Shown: in pieces, positions 8,177 to 16,667 of the stretch
Layout of the letters: the number at the start of each line of letters is the position of its first letter
How positions within the stretch are numbered: position 1 is the first letter of the stretch
Assembly (NCBI RefSeq): GCF_000425405.1
Contig: NZ_KE384363.1
Span: 310,001-374,000, forward strand
DNA from: Ferrimonas kyonanensis DSM 18153
GTDB lineage: Bacteria; Pseudomonadota; Gammaproteobacteria; Enterobacterales; Shewanellaceae
Length of the DNA stretch: 64,000 nt
Reading direction: 5' to 3'
Notes under the pieces: model-generated
Told to the model about the DNA's origin: nothing
Seen by the model: the letters and a program-made list of their open reading frames with translations, nothing else
Database searches by the model: none
Program-made: the position numbers and the translations under genes

Positions 8177-10564
8177 ATGCGCGCAAACCTTGTTGCGTTG
8201 GCTGTCGCAGCGAGCATTACAGCCCCCCAGACCCTGGCCTCACAGGACAAGGTCGAAACCATCGAGGTGATCGGCTCCCGCATCGCCCTGCGCACCGCCA
8301 CCGACAGTGCGGCCCCCATCGACATCATCAGCGGTGAGCAACTGCAGGCCACCGGCATGACCGAAACCGCTCAGGCACTGCAGTTCGCCGCGCCCAGCTA
8401 TGCCTTTCCGTTCTCGTCGGTTACCGACGGCACCGACGCCGTGCGCCCGGCCAATCTGCGCGGCATGTCACCGGACCACACCCTGGTGCTGGTGAACGGC
8501 AAGCGTCGCCACGGCTCGGCGCTGGTGCACACCAGCGGCACCGTCGGCAAGGGCTCCTCCAACGTCGACCTGAATGCCATCCCCATGGCTGCCATCAAGC
8601 GGATTGAGATTCTTCGCGATGGCGCCGCCGCCCAGTACGGCTCCGACGCCATTGCCGGGGTCATCAATGTGGTGCTGAACGATGCGGATCAGGGCGGCAG
8701 CATCGCCACCCAGATAGGTCAGACCTACGAGGGGGATGGCGAGCAGGTTCGAGTTGGCCTTAACCATGGCCTGAGCCTCGGCGACGACGGCTTCCTCAAC
8801 CTGTCATTGGAGGCCCAACAGAAAAACGCCACCAACCGGGCCGGTGCCGATCCCCGTCAGCAATACCCAACCCTGGCCGATGGCAGCCCGGATCCCCGCG
8901 AGGCGAGCTTTGATCGCAACAGCCACCACATCGGCAACAGCGACTACGACAACTACGGCCTGTTCGCCAATGCCGGCTACTCCCTCGATGGCGAGGACAA
9001 CCTGTATGCCTTTGGCGGCATCAGCCAGCGCGAATCCAAATCCGGCGCCTTTTACCGCCGCGCCCTGGATGGCCGCAATCTGCCCGAGATCTATCCGGAC
9101 GGCTTCCTGCCTCAGATTAACCCGGAAATCATCGATTACTCGCTGGTGCTGGGCTATGAGTTTGCCCTTGGTCAGTGGCAACTGGACGCCTCCGCCGGCT
9201 ACGGCAGCAACAGCTTTGAATACCGGGTGGTCAACAGCCTCAACGCCTCACTGGGACCAAGCAGCCCCACCGAGTTTGATGCCGGCACCCTGTCCACCGA
9301 AGAGCTGAACCTGAACCTGGACGCCTCTCGCTACTACGAGTTTTACAACGACTCCGAGCTGGTGGTGGCCCTGGGCCTGAGCTGGCGCAACAGTGGTTAC
9401 CAGATAGAAGCTGGCGACGAGGCGTCCTACCTCAAGGGCGACTACCAGAATAAATCCGGCGGCAGCCAGGGCTTTAGTGGTTTTACGCCGCAATCGGAAG
9501 TGGACGAGGATCGCCACAACCTGGGGCTGTACCTGGAACTGGAAAATCAGTACAGCGAACAATGGTACTGGGCCGCGGCGGTGCGTTTCGAGGATTACTC
9601 CGACTTTGGCACCAACACCAGCTGGAAACTGGCCGGGCGCTACGACATCACCGACAACCTGGCCCTGCGGGCCACCACCAATACCGGATTCCGCGCCCCC
9701 AGTGTGCAGCAACTGTACTACACCAGCATCTCCACCTTTTTCGACCCGGATCCGGACACCGGCGAGTTTGTTCCCAGGGAGTCGGGCACCTTTAATACCC
9801 TGTCCCCCATCACCCAGGCTCTGGGCATCGATGAACTGGAGCCGGAGATCTCCCACTCCTACAGCCTGGGACTGGTGTACCTGACCGACTTTGGCCTCAC
9901 CGTCACCGTCGACGCCTATCAGATTGATGTCGATGACCGCATCATCCTGTCCGGCTCGCTGGATAAGGACGCCTCGCCCGCCATCGCCGCCCTGTTCGAG
10001 GGCACCAATGCCGAGTCCGGACGTTTCTTCCTCAATGGCCTCGACACCCGCACCCGGGGTATTGATGTGGTGGCATCTCAAGACATCGATCTGGGCCGCT
10101 GGGGCGATCTGGAGGCCAACCTGGCCTACGCCTATAACAGCACCGACATCGAACAGGTGAATCTGCCGGCCATCCTCGACGCCCAGGAAGCGGCACTGTT
10201 CGATCGTCGCGAGGAGATTCGACGTACCGATGCCAACCTGCATCATAAAGGCAATCTGGGCTTTAGCCACCGCTACGGCGATTTCACCAGCCACCTGAGG
10301 TTTAACTATTTTGGCACCTACACCGTGGGTTACTCCCAAAGTGAGGTCAAATACGACGCCAGCTGGACCACGGATCTCAGCGTTCGCTATCAGGCCACCG
10401 ACGCCATCAGCCTTACTGCCGGCGCCCAGAACCTGTTTGACACCTACCCGGAGAAGCGTCCCGACGACAATAACTTCAACGGCATCTTCCAGTATCCGGT
10501 CACCAATACGCCCTATGGCTTCAACGGCGGCTACTACTTCGTCGATCTGACTTACAGGTACTAA
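8177..10564 (+). CDS. TonB-dependent outer-membrane receptor
   Basis: This 795-residue outer-membrane active transporter has a signal peptide ending near residue 22 (QTLAS) and a TonB-box-like segment ETIEVIGSR. The plug domain includes the motif VLVNGKRRHGSALV and IEILRDGAAAQYGSDAIAGV. A beta barrel follows, ending with the aromatic C terminus YRY expected for outer-membrane proteins. It takes up a ligand using TonB-ExbBD energy. The ligand is not evident: no siderophore, vitamin or sugar genes flank it and no clear Fur site is seen. It is a single-gene unit, convergent with the LuxR gene. Confidence 0.93.
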   Translation: MRANLVALAVAASITAPQTLASQDKVETIEVIGSRIALRTATDSAAPIDIISGEQLQATGMTETAQALQFAAPSYAFPFSSVTDGTDAVRPANLRGMSPDHTLVLVNGKRRHGSALVHTSGTVGKGSSNVDLNAIPMAAIKRIEILRDGAAAQYGSDAIAGVINVVLNDADQGGSIATQIGQTYEGDGEQVRVGLNHGLSLGDDGFLNLSLEAQQKNATNRAGADPRQQYPTLADGSPDPREASFDRNSHHIGNSDYDNYGLFANAGYSLDGEDNLYAFGGISQRESKSGAFYRRALDGRNLPEIYPDGFLPQINPEIIDYSLVLGYEFALGQWQLDASAGYGSNSFEYRVVNSLNASLGPSSPTEFDAGTLSTEELNLNLDASRYYEFYNDSELVVALGLSWRNSGYQIEAGDEASYLKGDYQNKSGGSQGFSGFTPQSEVDEDRHNLGLYLELENQYSEQWYWAAAVRFEDYSDFGTNTSWKLAGRYDITDNLALRATTNTGFRAPSVQQLYYTSISTFFDPDPDTGEFVPRESGTFNTLSPITQALGIDELEPEISHSYSLGLVYLTDFGLTVTVDAYQIDVDDRIILSGSLDKDASPAIAALFEGTNAESGRFFLNGLDTRTRGIDVVASQDIDLGRWGDLEANLAYAYNSTDIEQVNLPAILDAQEAALFDRREEIRRTDANLHHKGNLGFSHRYGDFTSHLRFNYFGTYTVGYSQSEVKYDASWTTDLSVRYQATDAISLTAGAQNLFDTYPEKRPDDNNFNGIFQYPVTNTPYGFNGGYYFVDLTYRY

Positions 10565-10573
10565 GTCGAAGAC

Positions 10574-10600
10574 AAAAAACAGCCCGGCAGTTGCCGGGCT
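10574..10600 (-). terminator. Intrinsic terminator of the LuxR-type gene
   Basis: The 9-bp stem AGCCCGGCA/TGCCGGGCT is followed on the minus strand by G and six T residues. On the plus strand it is followed only by GAATTGTT, so it should work mainly for the minus-strand regulator gene and poorly for the TonB receptor transcript. Confidence 0.8.
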
Positions 10601-10606
10601 GAATTG

Positions 10607-11365
10607 TTAAGGAAGGATACCCAGCTCATAGGCCTTGGCCGTCAAATGAATCCGGTTTCTGGCATTGAGGCAGGATTTCAGATTGTCCAGGTGATAATCC
10701 ACTCCACGACTGGAGAGGTTTTTCAGCTCGGCAATCTCCTTGGTGATGTACCCCTGAGACAGCAGCCTGAGTATCTCCAGCGCCTGCTCCGGAATCAGCC
10801 CTGAATCAAACCAGGGGTTGAGCTCCTTGAAGTAGCGCCCACACATCTGGTGATGAAACCGCTCCAACTCGCAACGAATCTCACTTTTCCTGTTCAGGGC
10901 AGAGCGTTCAAACGGTTCCGACTGCTGGGCCGAGGTCAGAAAAAAGAAACCAAAAAAGCCCCGCCTGACCCTGTCCAGCACACCGGTTCCCATCTCGGCA
11001 TTCACATGGTGGCTGGCCATCAGCTTTAACAGCGCCTGATTTTTGCGCTCGCCGCAGCGAGGCTGATAAAACTCAAACTCCTCAGACGCCTCGTAGTGAT
11101 AGCATTTATCCTGTTCTGCATAACGTTTGAGGTACTGCTCGATGTAGGGCAGTGTTGCCTGATCCCCTCCTAATACATAACTCTTTCTCAGCATCCTGGC
11201 TGGCGAGTAGGTTTTGAAATCCACTTTGTTGGCAAACTCCATATCCAACTCATCTTCACTTTCGGGAAGATAAAACAGGGTGTAGTAGAAGGAACTGATG
11301 CCGAAATCAGCCAGAGCAGTCACGAACGTCTGCTCCTCCTCCACCCTTAATCTGCCTCGCTTCAT
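10607..11365 (-). CDS. LuxR-family transcriptional regulator
   Basis: A 252-residue regulator. The last 65 residues form a LuxR-type helix-turn-helix (LIPEQALEILRLLSQGYITKEIAELKNLSSRGVDYHL, then LKSCLNARNRIHLTAKAYELGI). The N-terminal 180 residues resemble in size an autoinducer-binding-like or PAS-like sensory region, but no ligand-binding signature was recognised and no luxI-type gene is present. It lies downstream of, and on the same strand as, the tetrahaem cytochrome gene, with a strong hairpin between them. Its targets are unknown; the adjacent TonB receptor and cytochrome are the obvious candidates by position only. Confidence 0.8.
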   Translation of the reverse strand: MKRGRLRVEEEQTFVTALADFGISSFYYTLFYLPESEDELDMEFANKVDFKTYSPARMLRKSYVLGGDQATLPYIEQYLKRYAEQDKCYHYEASEEFEFYQPRCGERKNQALLKLMASHHVNAEMGTGVLDRVRRGFFGFFFLTSAQQSEPFERSALNRKSEIRCELERFHHQMCGRYFKELNPWFDSGLIPEQALEILRLLSQGYITKEIAELKNLSSRGVDYHLDNLKSCLNARNRIHLTAKAYELGILP

Positions 11366-11387
11366 AATGCCCCCTTGACTCGAGCTG

Positions 11388-11425
11388 CGACTGCCCCGAG
11401 CGACCTCGAGGCAGTCGATTTTTTT
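11388..11425 (+). terminator. Hairpin with plus-strand T tract between the luxR-type and cytochrome genes
   Basis: The outer stem is CGACTGCC/GGCAGTCG and the inner stem CGAG/CTCG. It is followed on the plus strand by a seven-T run at 11419-11425. On the minus strand, the direction of both flanking genes, the hairpin has A residues before it and no T run after it. It therefore reads as a terminator for plus-strand (antisense) transcription, and at most as a hairpin at the 3' end of the cytochrome mRNA. Confidence 0.65.
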
Positions 11426-11429
11426 AGGG

Positions 11430-13211
11430 CTATTTTCCGCCTACCAGCACATCCTGCTCGTTGTTATGACAACTGACGCAAGAGTAAGGATCGGGGAAGG
11501 TGGCACTCTGACCTTTACCCAACTTTTCGAAGGGATGAGCCGTGAAATTCGCCTCGATGGCATCGCCATGGCCAACCATGTCAAAGTGACAACGGTAACA
11601 GCCGGCTTTCTGATCGTGGCCCTTGGGCGCACCGTTGTTGCCATGACACTCGGCACACTTAGCCGGTTCAATCAGCCTATCGTCCGCCAACGTCGGGTGT
11701 TTGCCGTAGTCCATGTCCTTGGCAGTATGACACATGCCGCAGTTTGCCACCTTCCAGCCGAAATGCGACTCGGACAATGGCGCCACAGGCTCAAGAACAC
11801 TGCCTCGGGTCAGGCGATAGGGATCACGCTCATCCCCCTGCACAAACTCCTGTACTTCGTAGTAGGAGCGATAGAAGTCGCCGTACTGGAATACCATCAC
11901 GTCCGGATTGGCCAGCACCGCCATGTCACCGACAATGTGCGGCGAATAGTCAAACGGCGTCTGATTCAATTTCTGATAGGGCGCCCCCTCGCTTTCAAAC
12001 AGCATCTTATGGCTCCAGTTGTAGTTCCAGCCATAGAAGCCACTGGAGTAGAGACCATCGATGTCATTAATGGCGTAGGTCTCCACCGTGGTATTGGTAT
12101 CCAGAGACGGCCACAGGATCAGGCTGCCGGAATGACCGGGGACGTCGTTGAGGGACAGGGCCACATCCGCCATGGTCACCACACCATCGTAGTAGTAATC
12201 CGGGCGCAGATTATGCGGCGTCACTTCCACGTCACGAATCACGTAATCCGGTTTGTAGTCCCAGCAGATGAAGCCTTCGATACCGCAACTGATGAACATC
12301 CCTTCCATCACAAAACCGGTGTGATACATCGGCTGGCCATTATCATCCAGTTGCGCTTCGGAGCGCTCTTCGGTGAACTCCGACTCGTAAGGGTTGGCGC
12401 GGTTGTACTCCTTGATATAGCGGGTCTCAAACTCCATGTCACTATTCAGACGCATGCGGGTCTGCACCTGAATTTCAGAGACGATCACCTTGCCGTCGTT
12501 GTCGTTCAGGCGGCTGATCTCCTCCTGCTGCGCCTGGTGATAGAAGTCCACCTCGTCCTGGGGATAGGGGGCAAAGCCAATGTTCATTTTGTGCTTCACC
12601 AGGGTCTCATCCGGCCTGAAATAACCGATGTGTTCCAGCCCCCAGTTGTTGGCTGCGGTTTCATCACCGCCATCGTAGTCCTGGGCGGCCATCCAGTTAC
12701 CTTCACCATTAACGGTGATGTCGAAACTGCGCCGCTGCGGGTCCCACTGGTACTCCAGGTTGACCTCACAGTCCGCCGGCTTGCCCCAGCGGTCGCAGAT
12801 CTCCTGCTTGCGGTTCTCGGCGGCATAAACCAGGGCATCCAACTCGGTAAAGTTGCCCGGTTTGAACATCTTCACGTACTCGTTTTTGATCGACTCACCA
12901 CCATGGTGCTGATCCAACCACTGCAACACCTCGTCGCCGCTGATCACGATGGGCCGAGTCGCCGGTGGCGTTATTACCATCCCTCCCGGGTAGAAGTAAA
13001 AACCGCTGCCCTCATTCCAATACAGATTGAAATTTTTGCCGGCCATGGTGTGGGTGGGCCGGGGGCCAAATACCCGCTCGGCGGGACGGTCGGGATCCAC
13101 CACCGGCGGTTTCGGTGGCTCGGGAGCATCATCGTCGCTGCCACCACAGCCGGTCAGCACCGATGCCACCGCGGCGCACAGTAGCCATTTTTGCGTTTCT
13201 CTCATCATCAT
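11430..13211 (-). CDS. Tetrahaem c-type cytochrome lipoprotein with a large unrecognised N-terminal region
   Basis: Start set at the first ATG of an ATG-ATG-ATG run (13211), preceded by AAGGTG; the longer frame adds 32 improbable residues. The 593-residue product begins with a lipoprotein signal (VLTGC lipobox, then GGSDDDAPEPP linker), so it is probably outer-membrane anchored. Four CxxCH haem motifs (CGMCH, CAECH, CYRCH, CVSCH) are packed in the last 105 residues, near 491, 519, 538 and 578. Residues 40-485 are haem-free, rich in Tyr, Trp and Asp, and not recognised. It is not a decahaem MtrC/OmcA protein by haem count. A role in extracellular or periplasmic electron transfer is inferred from the haems and lipid anchor. 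Confidence 0.75.
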   Translation of the reverse strand: MMMRETQKWLLCAAVASVLTGCGGSDDDAPEPPKPPVVDPDRPAERVFGPRPTHTMAGKNFNLYWNEGSGFYFYPGGMVITPPATRPIVISGDEVLQWLDQHHGGESIKNEYVKMFKPGNFTELDALVYAAENRKQEICDRWGKPADCEVNLEYQWDPQRRSFDITVNGEGNWMAAQDYDGGDETAANNWGLEHIGYFRPDETLVKHKMNIGFAPYPQDEVDFYHQAQQEEISRLNDNDGKVIVSEIQVQTRMRLNSDMEFETRYIKEYNRANPYESEFTEERSEAQLDDNGQPMYHTGFVMEGMFISCGIEGFICWDYKPDYVIRDVEVTPHNLRPDYYYDGVVTMADVALSLNDVPGHSGSLILWPSLDTNTTVETYAINDIDGLYSSGFYGWNYNWSHKMLFESEGAPYQKLNQTPFDYSPHIVGDMAVLANPDVMVFQYGDFYRSYYEVQEFVQGDERDPYRLTRGSVLEPVAPLSESHFGWKVANCGMCHTAKDMDYGKHPTLADDRLIEPAKCAECHGNNGAPKGHDQKAGCYRCHFDMVGHGDAIEANFTAHPFEKLGKGQSATFPDPYSCVSCHNNEQDVLVGGK

Positions 13212-13538
13212 TATCACCTTTTTATAAATGGCCTTGCGGCCTTGAGGCGATAATAGGAGGCAAAAATATGCAAATAACCCGGCATTTACATATTGACTTT
13301 TCTTCACAGAGACGGATTGAGGGCCAACTCACATCGAATGCTGCGGAAGCTCACAGAATTCCCGTGCCGATGGCCACAATCATTGAGTACCAACGACAAA
13401 GCGACGCATGCCCTTGCCCGAATGGACCATTGCGGCGTGCAGTCAGCCAACAACAGCAGTGAACCCTAGCCCGAGCCTACCCAGCACTGAAAAACGATGC
13501 TATTTTCAACAATCCCCCCTCAATCTGGATGAGTCACT
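13212..13538. other. Divergent intergenic region with a near-perfect inverted repeat
   Basis: This 327-bp region lies between the cytochrome gene (minus) and the MBL-fold gene (plus). No open frame with good coding character was seen. It holds ATGCAAAT-N8-ATTTACAT at 13268-13291 (7 of 8 positions symmetric), about 60 bp upstream of the cytochrome start, which could be an operator. It should contain promoters for both genes, but no convincing -35/-10 pair was identified. Confidence 0.35.
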
Positions 13539-14390
13539 ATGCGCAAGCTGCTGCTGTTCGCCCTGATCTGTGCCCTGCCCGCCAGCGGCGACGATCGGTT
13601 TAAAGATGTCGAAATTCAGGCGCTCGAACTGGCCCAGGGCGTCTACATGCTCACCGGCAGTGGTGGCAACATCGGTGTCAGCGCCGGCGAGGATGGCGTG
13701 TTGATCATCGACGACCAGTTTGCTCCCTTGGCGGATCGCATCGCCGCGGCCCTGAAAGCCATCAACCCCAGGCCGGTCAAGTACCTGTTGAATACTCATT
13801 ATCATGGCGATCACACCGGCGGCAACGCCGAGTTTGCCGACCAGGCCACCATCTTCGCCCACCACAACGTGCGGCTGAGACTGGCTCAGGACAGCCAACT
13901 GACAGACGCCCACCTACCGGTAGTCACCTATGGCGACGGCATCACCATCCATTTCAATGGCGAACGCCTGCGAGTGGTGCACCTGCCCTCCGGCCACACC
14001 GATGGCGACAGCCTGGTGCGCTTTGATCAGGCCAACGTGGTACACATGGGGGACCTGTTCTTTAAAGACACCTTTCCCTATGTGGATCTGAAAGGCGGCG
14101 GCAGCGTCGAGGGCTACCTGAATAACGTCACCACCGCACTGAGCTGGATGGACGACGACACCCGGGTCATTCCCGGCCACGGCGGCCTGGCGACCAAGGC
14201 GGATTTACAGAACTTTCAAAAAATGCTGCTAGACTCAATAAGATGGGCTAGAAAGCAACCGATGGACGCGTCTTTGCAGCAGTGGCAGGCAGCCTTTCCC
14301 GAATCCCTCCACTCCTGGAGCTGGCGCTTCATCACCACCGAACGTTGGGTAACCACGCTGTACGAGGACAAAGCGCGCATCCATGATTGA
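13539..14390 (+). CDS. Periplasmic MBL-fold metallohydrolase
   Basis: A 283-residue metallo-beta-lactamase-fold protein with an N-terminal signal peptide (LLLFALICALPASG). The metal-binding motif HYHGDH is at about residues 87-92, followed by a second ligand His in LPSGHTDGDS, an Asp in HMGDLF and a His in VIPGHGG, so the dinuclear site appears complete. Such secreted stand-alone MBL proteins include beta-lactamase-like and quinoprotein-relay-like hydrolases; the substrate is not predictable. The 3' end overlaps the following membrane-protein gene by 8 bp, suggesting co-translation. Confidence 0.85.
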   Translation: MRKLLLFALICALPASGDDRFKDVEIQALELAQGVYMLTGSGGNIGVSAGEDGVLIIDDQFAPLADRIAAALKAINPRPVKYLLNTHYHGDHTGGNAEFADQATIFAHHNVRLRLAQDSQLTDAHLPVVTYGDGITIHFNGERLRVVHLPSGHTDGDSLVRFDQANVVHMGDLFFKDTFPYVDLKGGGSVEGYLNNVTTALSWMDDDTRVIPGHGGLATKADLQNFQKMLLDSIRWARKQPMDASLQQWQAAFPESLHSWSWRFITTERWVTTLYEDKARIHD

Positions 14391-14757
14391 ACTGCTGCTG
14401 TTGATCGTTGGCATTTTGATGGTGGCCATGGTACCGGTGTACCTGGCCGCCATTCTGATCCGATCGCCCACACCAGGCATGTTCATCGGCATCATTACGG
14501 TGGCGGTGGCGTTAACCCTGATCGAGTTGTCACTGCGACAGGTCGAGGGCCAATGGGGATGGGTGGTGGGGGGCGCCTTCGCGGCGGTCAGTTTCAGTCT
14601 GCTGTTTGCCACCAAAACCTGGCGCGGAATGCTGTTGGCAGCGGTATTATGCGCCACTTACGCCTACGGCACCGAGCACCTGTTGCACGGCAAAAGCCTG
14701 GGGGCCAAATTGACCGCCCAGGCCAGCATCGCTCAACAACAGTTGTGGCCGAAATGA
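14383..14757 (+). CDS. Small membrane protein of unknown function
   Basis: A 124-residue protein with about four hydrophobic helices (residues 3-28, 33-50, 58-78, 85-100) and a polar C-terminal tail. It starts inside the end of the MBL gene (ATG 14383), so it is probably translated with it. No family was recognised. Its downstream partner kdsB is convergent. Confidence 0.6.
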   Translation: MIELLLLIVGILMVAMVPVYLAAILIRSPTPGMFIGIITVAVALTLIELSLRQVEGQWGWVVGGAFAAVSFSLLFATKTWRGMLLAAVLCATYAYGTEHLLHGKSLGAKLTAQASIAQQQLWPK

Positions 14758-14761
14758 TGAC

Positions 14762-15508
14762 TCAGCGGCTCAGAATGGCCTGAACCCGAGCCAGATCTTC
14801 CGGTGTATCCACCCCGGCCGGCGGCGTTTCCAGCGCCCGGGCCACGTGAATTGACTCACCGTAATACAACACCCGCAACTGCTCCAGCGACTCAATCGCC
14901 TCCAGCGGGCTTGGTGCCCAGTTCACATAGCGACGAATGAAGCCGGCTCGATAACCGTAGATCCCCACATGCCGCAATGCGCCCGGGCTGACTGCCGGCC
15001 CCTGAGCAAAGGCATCACGATCGTGAGGGATGGCGGCGCGGGAGAAGTACAGCGCTTTGCCATCCTCGGCGCACACCACCTTGACCGCATTGGGATTGAA
15101 CATCTCATCGCAGTCGTCAATGGCCACCCCCAAGGTGGACATCGGGGTACCACTGGCCACCAGGTTATCCGCCACCTGACGAATGTTTGCCGCCGGGATC
15201 AGCGGCTCATCGCCCTGAACGTTGACCACGACCTGATCGTCGTCCAGTTTCAGCAGCGTCACTACCTCCGCCAGCCGTTCGGTACCGGAGTTGTGATCGG
15301 CGGAGGTCATGATCACCTCGCCACCGAAGGCGGTCACCGCCTGCTGCACCCGAATGTCATCGGTAGCCACCACCACCCGCTCGGCACCGGATTGCTGAGC
15401 TTTTTCGCACACCCATTGAATCATCGGCTTGCCGGCAATGTCAGCCAGCGGCTTACCAGGAAGACGGCTGGATGCATAACGCGCCGGAATCACCACCACA
15501 AAGGACAT
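14762..15508 (-). CDS. kdsB: 3-deoxy-manno-octulosonate cytidylyltransferase
   Basis: This 248-residue CMP-Kdo synthetase activates Kdo with CTP before its transfer to lipid A. The start [28 protein letters not shown] is the KdsB nucleotide-binding signature, and [11 protein letters not shown] carries the metal-binding Asp. Length matches the E. coli enzyme. It is the last gene of a minus-strand lipopolysaccharide cluster msbA-lpxK-ycaR-kdsB with 3-bp spacing to ycaR. Confidence 0.96.
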   Translation of the reverse strand: MSFVVVIPARYASSRLPGKPLADIAGKPMIQWVCEKAQQSGAERVVVATDDIRVQQAVTAFGGEVIMTSADHNSGTERLAEVVTLLKLDDDQVVVNVQGDEPLIPAANIRQVADNLVASGTPMSTLGVAIDDCDEMFNPNAVKVVCAEDGKALYFSRAAIPHDRDAFAQGPAVSPGALRHVGIYGYRAGFIRRYVNWAPSPLEAIESLEQLRVLYYGESIHVARALETPPAGVDTPEDLARVQAILSR

Positions 15509-15511
15509 GGG

Positions 15512-15688
15512 TTATTCGCCTTTCATCTCGGTGGCGCGGTTTTCCAGCAACACCGGAATGCCGTCGTCGATGGGGTAGACCAAGCGATCGCCCTTACAGG
15601 TGAGGGTTTGCTCGGCTGCGTTAAACTCCAGTTTGCCTTTGCAGACCGGGCAGGCAATGATTTCCAGCAATTTTGTATCAAACGCCAT
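15512..15688 (-). CDS. ycaR: Trm112-family zinc-ribbon protein YcaR
   Basis: This short gene was found by reading the gap between kdsB and lpxK. ATG 15688 to TAA 15512 gives 58 residues starting [20 protein letters not shown] and continuing [19 protein letters not shown]. This is the UPF0434/Trm112-like fold, with one CxxC pair (CPVC) and a third Cys further on. Position between lpxK and kdsB is the same as in E. coli. Its function is not established. It is probably co-transcribed with its neighbours (3 bp to kdsB, 4 bp from lpxK). Confidence 0.93.
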   Translation of the reverse strand: MAFDTKLLEIIACPVCKGKLEFNAAEQTLTCKGDRLVYPIDDGIPVLLENRATEMKGE

Positions 15689-15692
15689 GTTG

Positions 15693-16667
15693 TTATTCCT
15701 TCAGTCGTGACAGCAACGCGCCGTCAAAATCTTTCGACAAGCTAGCAGCAACCGGCAAGTAAAACCAGTTGGGCTGCGCAAAAGCGCGGCATTTAACCGC
15801 ATCTTTTTCAGTCATTAATAGGGTTTCAGCCGCCGGGGTCAATTGCCTCAGCTCGGGGGCGGTATAGGGGTGGTGATCGTCAAAAGGCACGCAGCGTACC
15901 GGCATCAGTCCCTGGCTTTCCAGCGAGGTAAAGAAGCGTGGCGGATGGCCGATGCCGGCCATGGCAACGATGTCCCGATCCGCATCGAACGCGCGATCAC
16001 TGCCGTCCACCGCCCTCAGCGGCAGCGGCTGCAACTGCATCGAATACTCACCGGGCCTGGCGGTGCCGCCGTTGCAGATCACCAGATCCACGCTGGCTAA
16101 CCGACTGACCGGCTCCCGCAACGGGCCCATAGGCAGTCGATAACCATTGCCAAAGCGGCGTTCGCCGTCCACCACCACCAGCTCAACCTTGCGGCCCAGA
16201 CGGTAGTGCTGCAGGCCGTCGTCAGACAGAATCACGTCGACCTCGGTACGCTCCAGCAGCATCTGGGCAGCGGCGATGCGATCTGGCCCTACGGCCATGG
16301 GCACTCCCGTTCGCTGAACGATCAATCTGGGCTCGTCTCCCACCAGCGCCGCGGGTGTGTCACTGGCGACCCACTGTGGCCAGTTGTCCGCTTCACCGCC
16401 ATAGCCTCGGGAGATAACCCCGACCCGCTTGCCCTGCCCCTGCAGTAGCTCAATCAGGTACAGCACCACCGGTGTCTTGCCATTACCGCCAACACTGAGG
16501 TTGCCCACCACAATCACCGGTACTGGCAATGTGACGGATTTCAGCAGCCCCACCGAGTAAGCCCAGCGCCGCAAGCCGCTGATCACGATGAACAGCAGGG
16601 TAAAGGGCGCCAGGACCCACAGCAGCAGACTGCCCTGCTGCCAGGCGCGCTCGAGCCAGTTACTCAT
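15693..16667 (-). CDS. lpxK: Tetraacyldisaccharide 4'-kinase
   Basis: A 324-residue lipid A biosynthesis kinase that phosphorylates the 4' position of the disaccharide precursor. An N-terminal membrane helix ([20 protein letters not shown]) is followed by the P-loop [13 protein letters not shown], and later DDGLQHYRL and TEKDAVKC, which are conserved in LpxK. ATG 16667 (MSNWLERAW) is preferred over the upstream TTG; it overlaps the msbA stop by 8 bp. Confidence 0.96.
   Translation of the reverse strand: MSNWLERAWQQGSLLLWVLAPFTLLFIVISGLRRWAYSVGLLKSVTLPVPVIVVGNLSVGGNGKTPVVLYLIELLQGQGKRVGVISRGYGGEADNWPQWVASDTPAALVGDEPRLIVQRTGVPMAVGPDRIAAAQMLLERTEVDVILSDDGLQHYRLGRKVELVVVDGERRFGNGYRLPMGPLREPVSRLASVDLVICNGGTARPGEYSMQLQPLPLRAVDGSDRAFDADRDIVAMAGIGHPPRFFTSLESQGLMPVRCVPFDDHHPYTAPELRQLTPAAETLLMTEKDAVKCRAFAQPNWFYLPVAASLSKDFDGALLSRLKE

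Noticed and set aside
11466-13184. A 572-residue plus-strand open frame opposite the tetrahaem cytochrome
   Set aside because: The minus strand has a lipobox and four CxxCH motifs, while this frame has a His/Val-rich product with no domain, so it is an antisense shadow.
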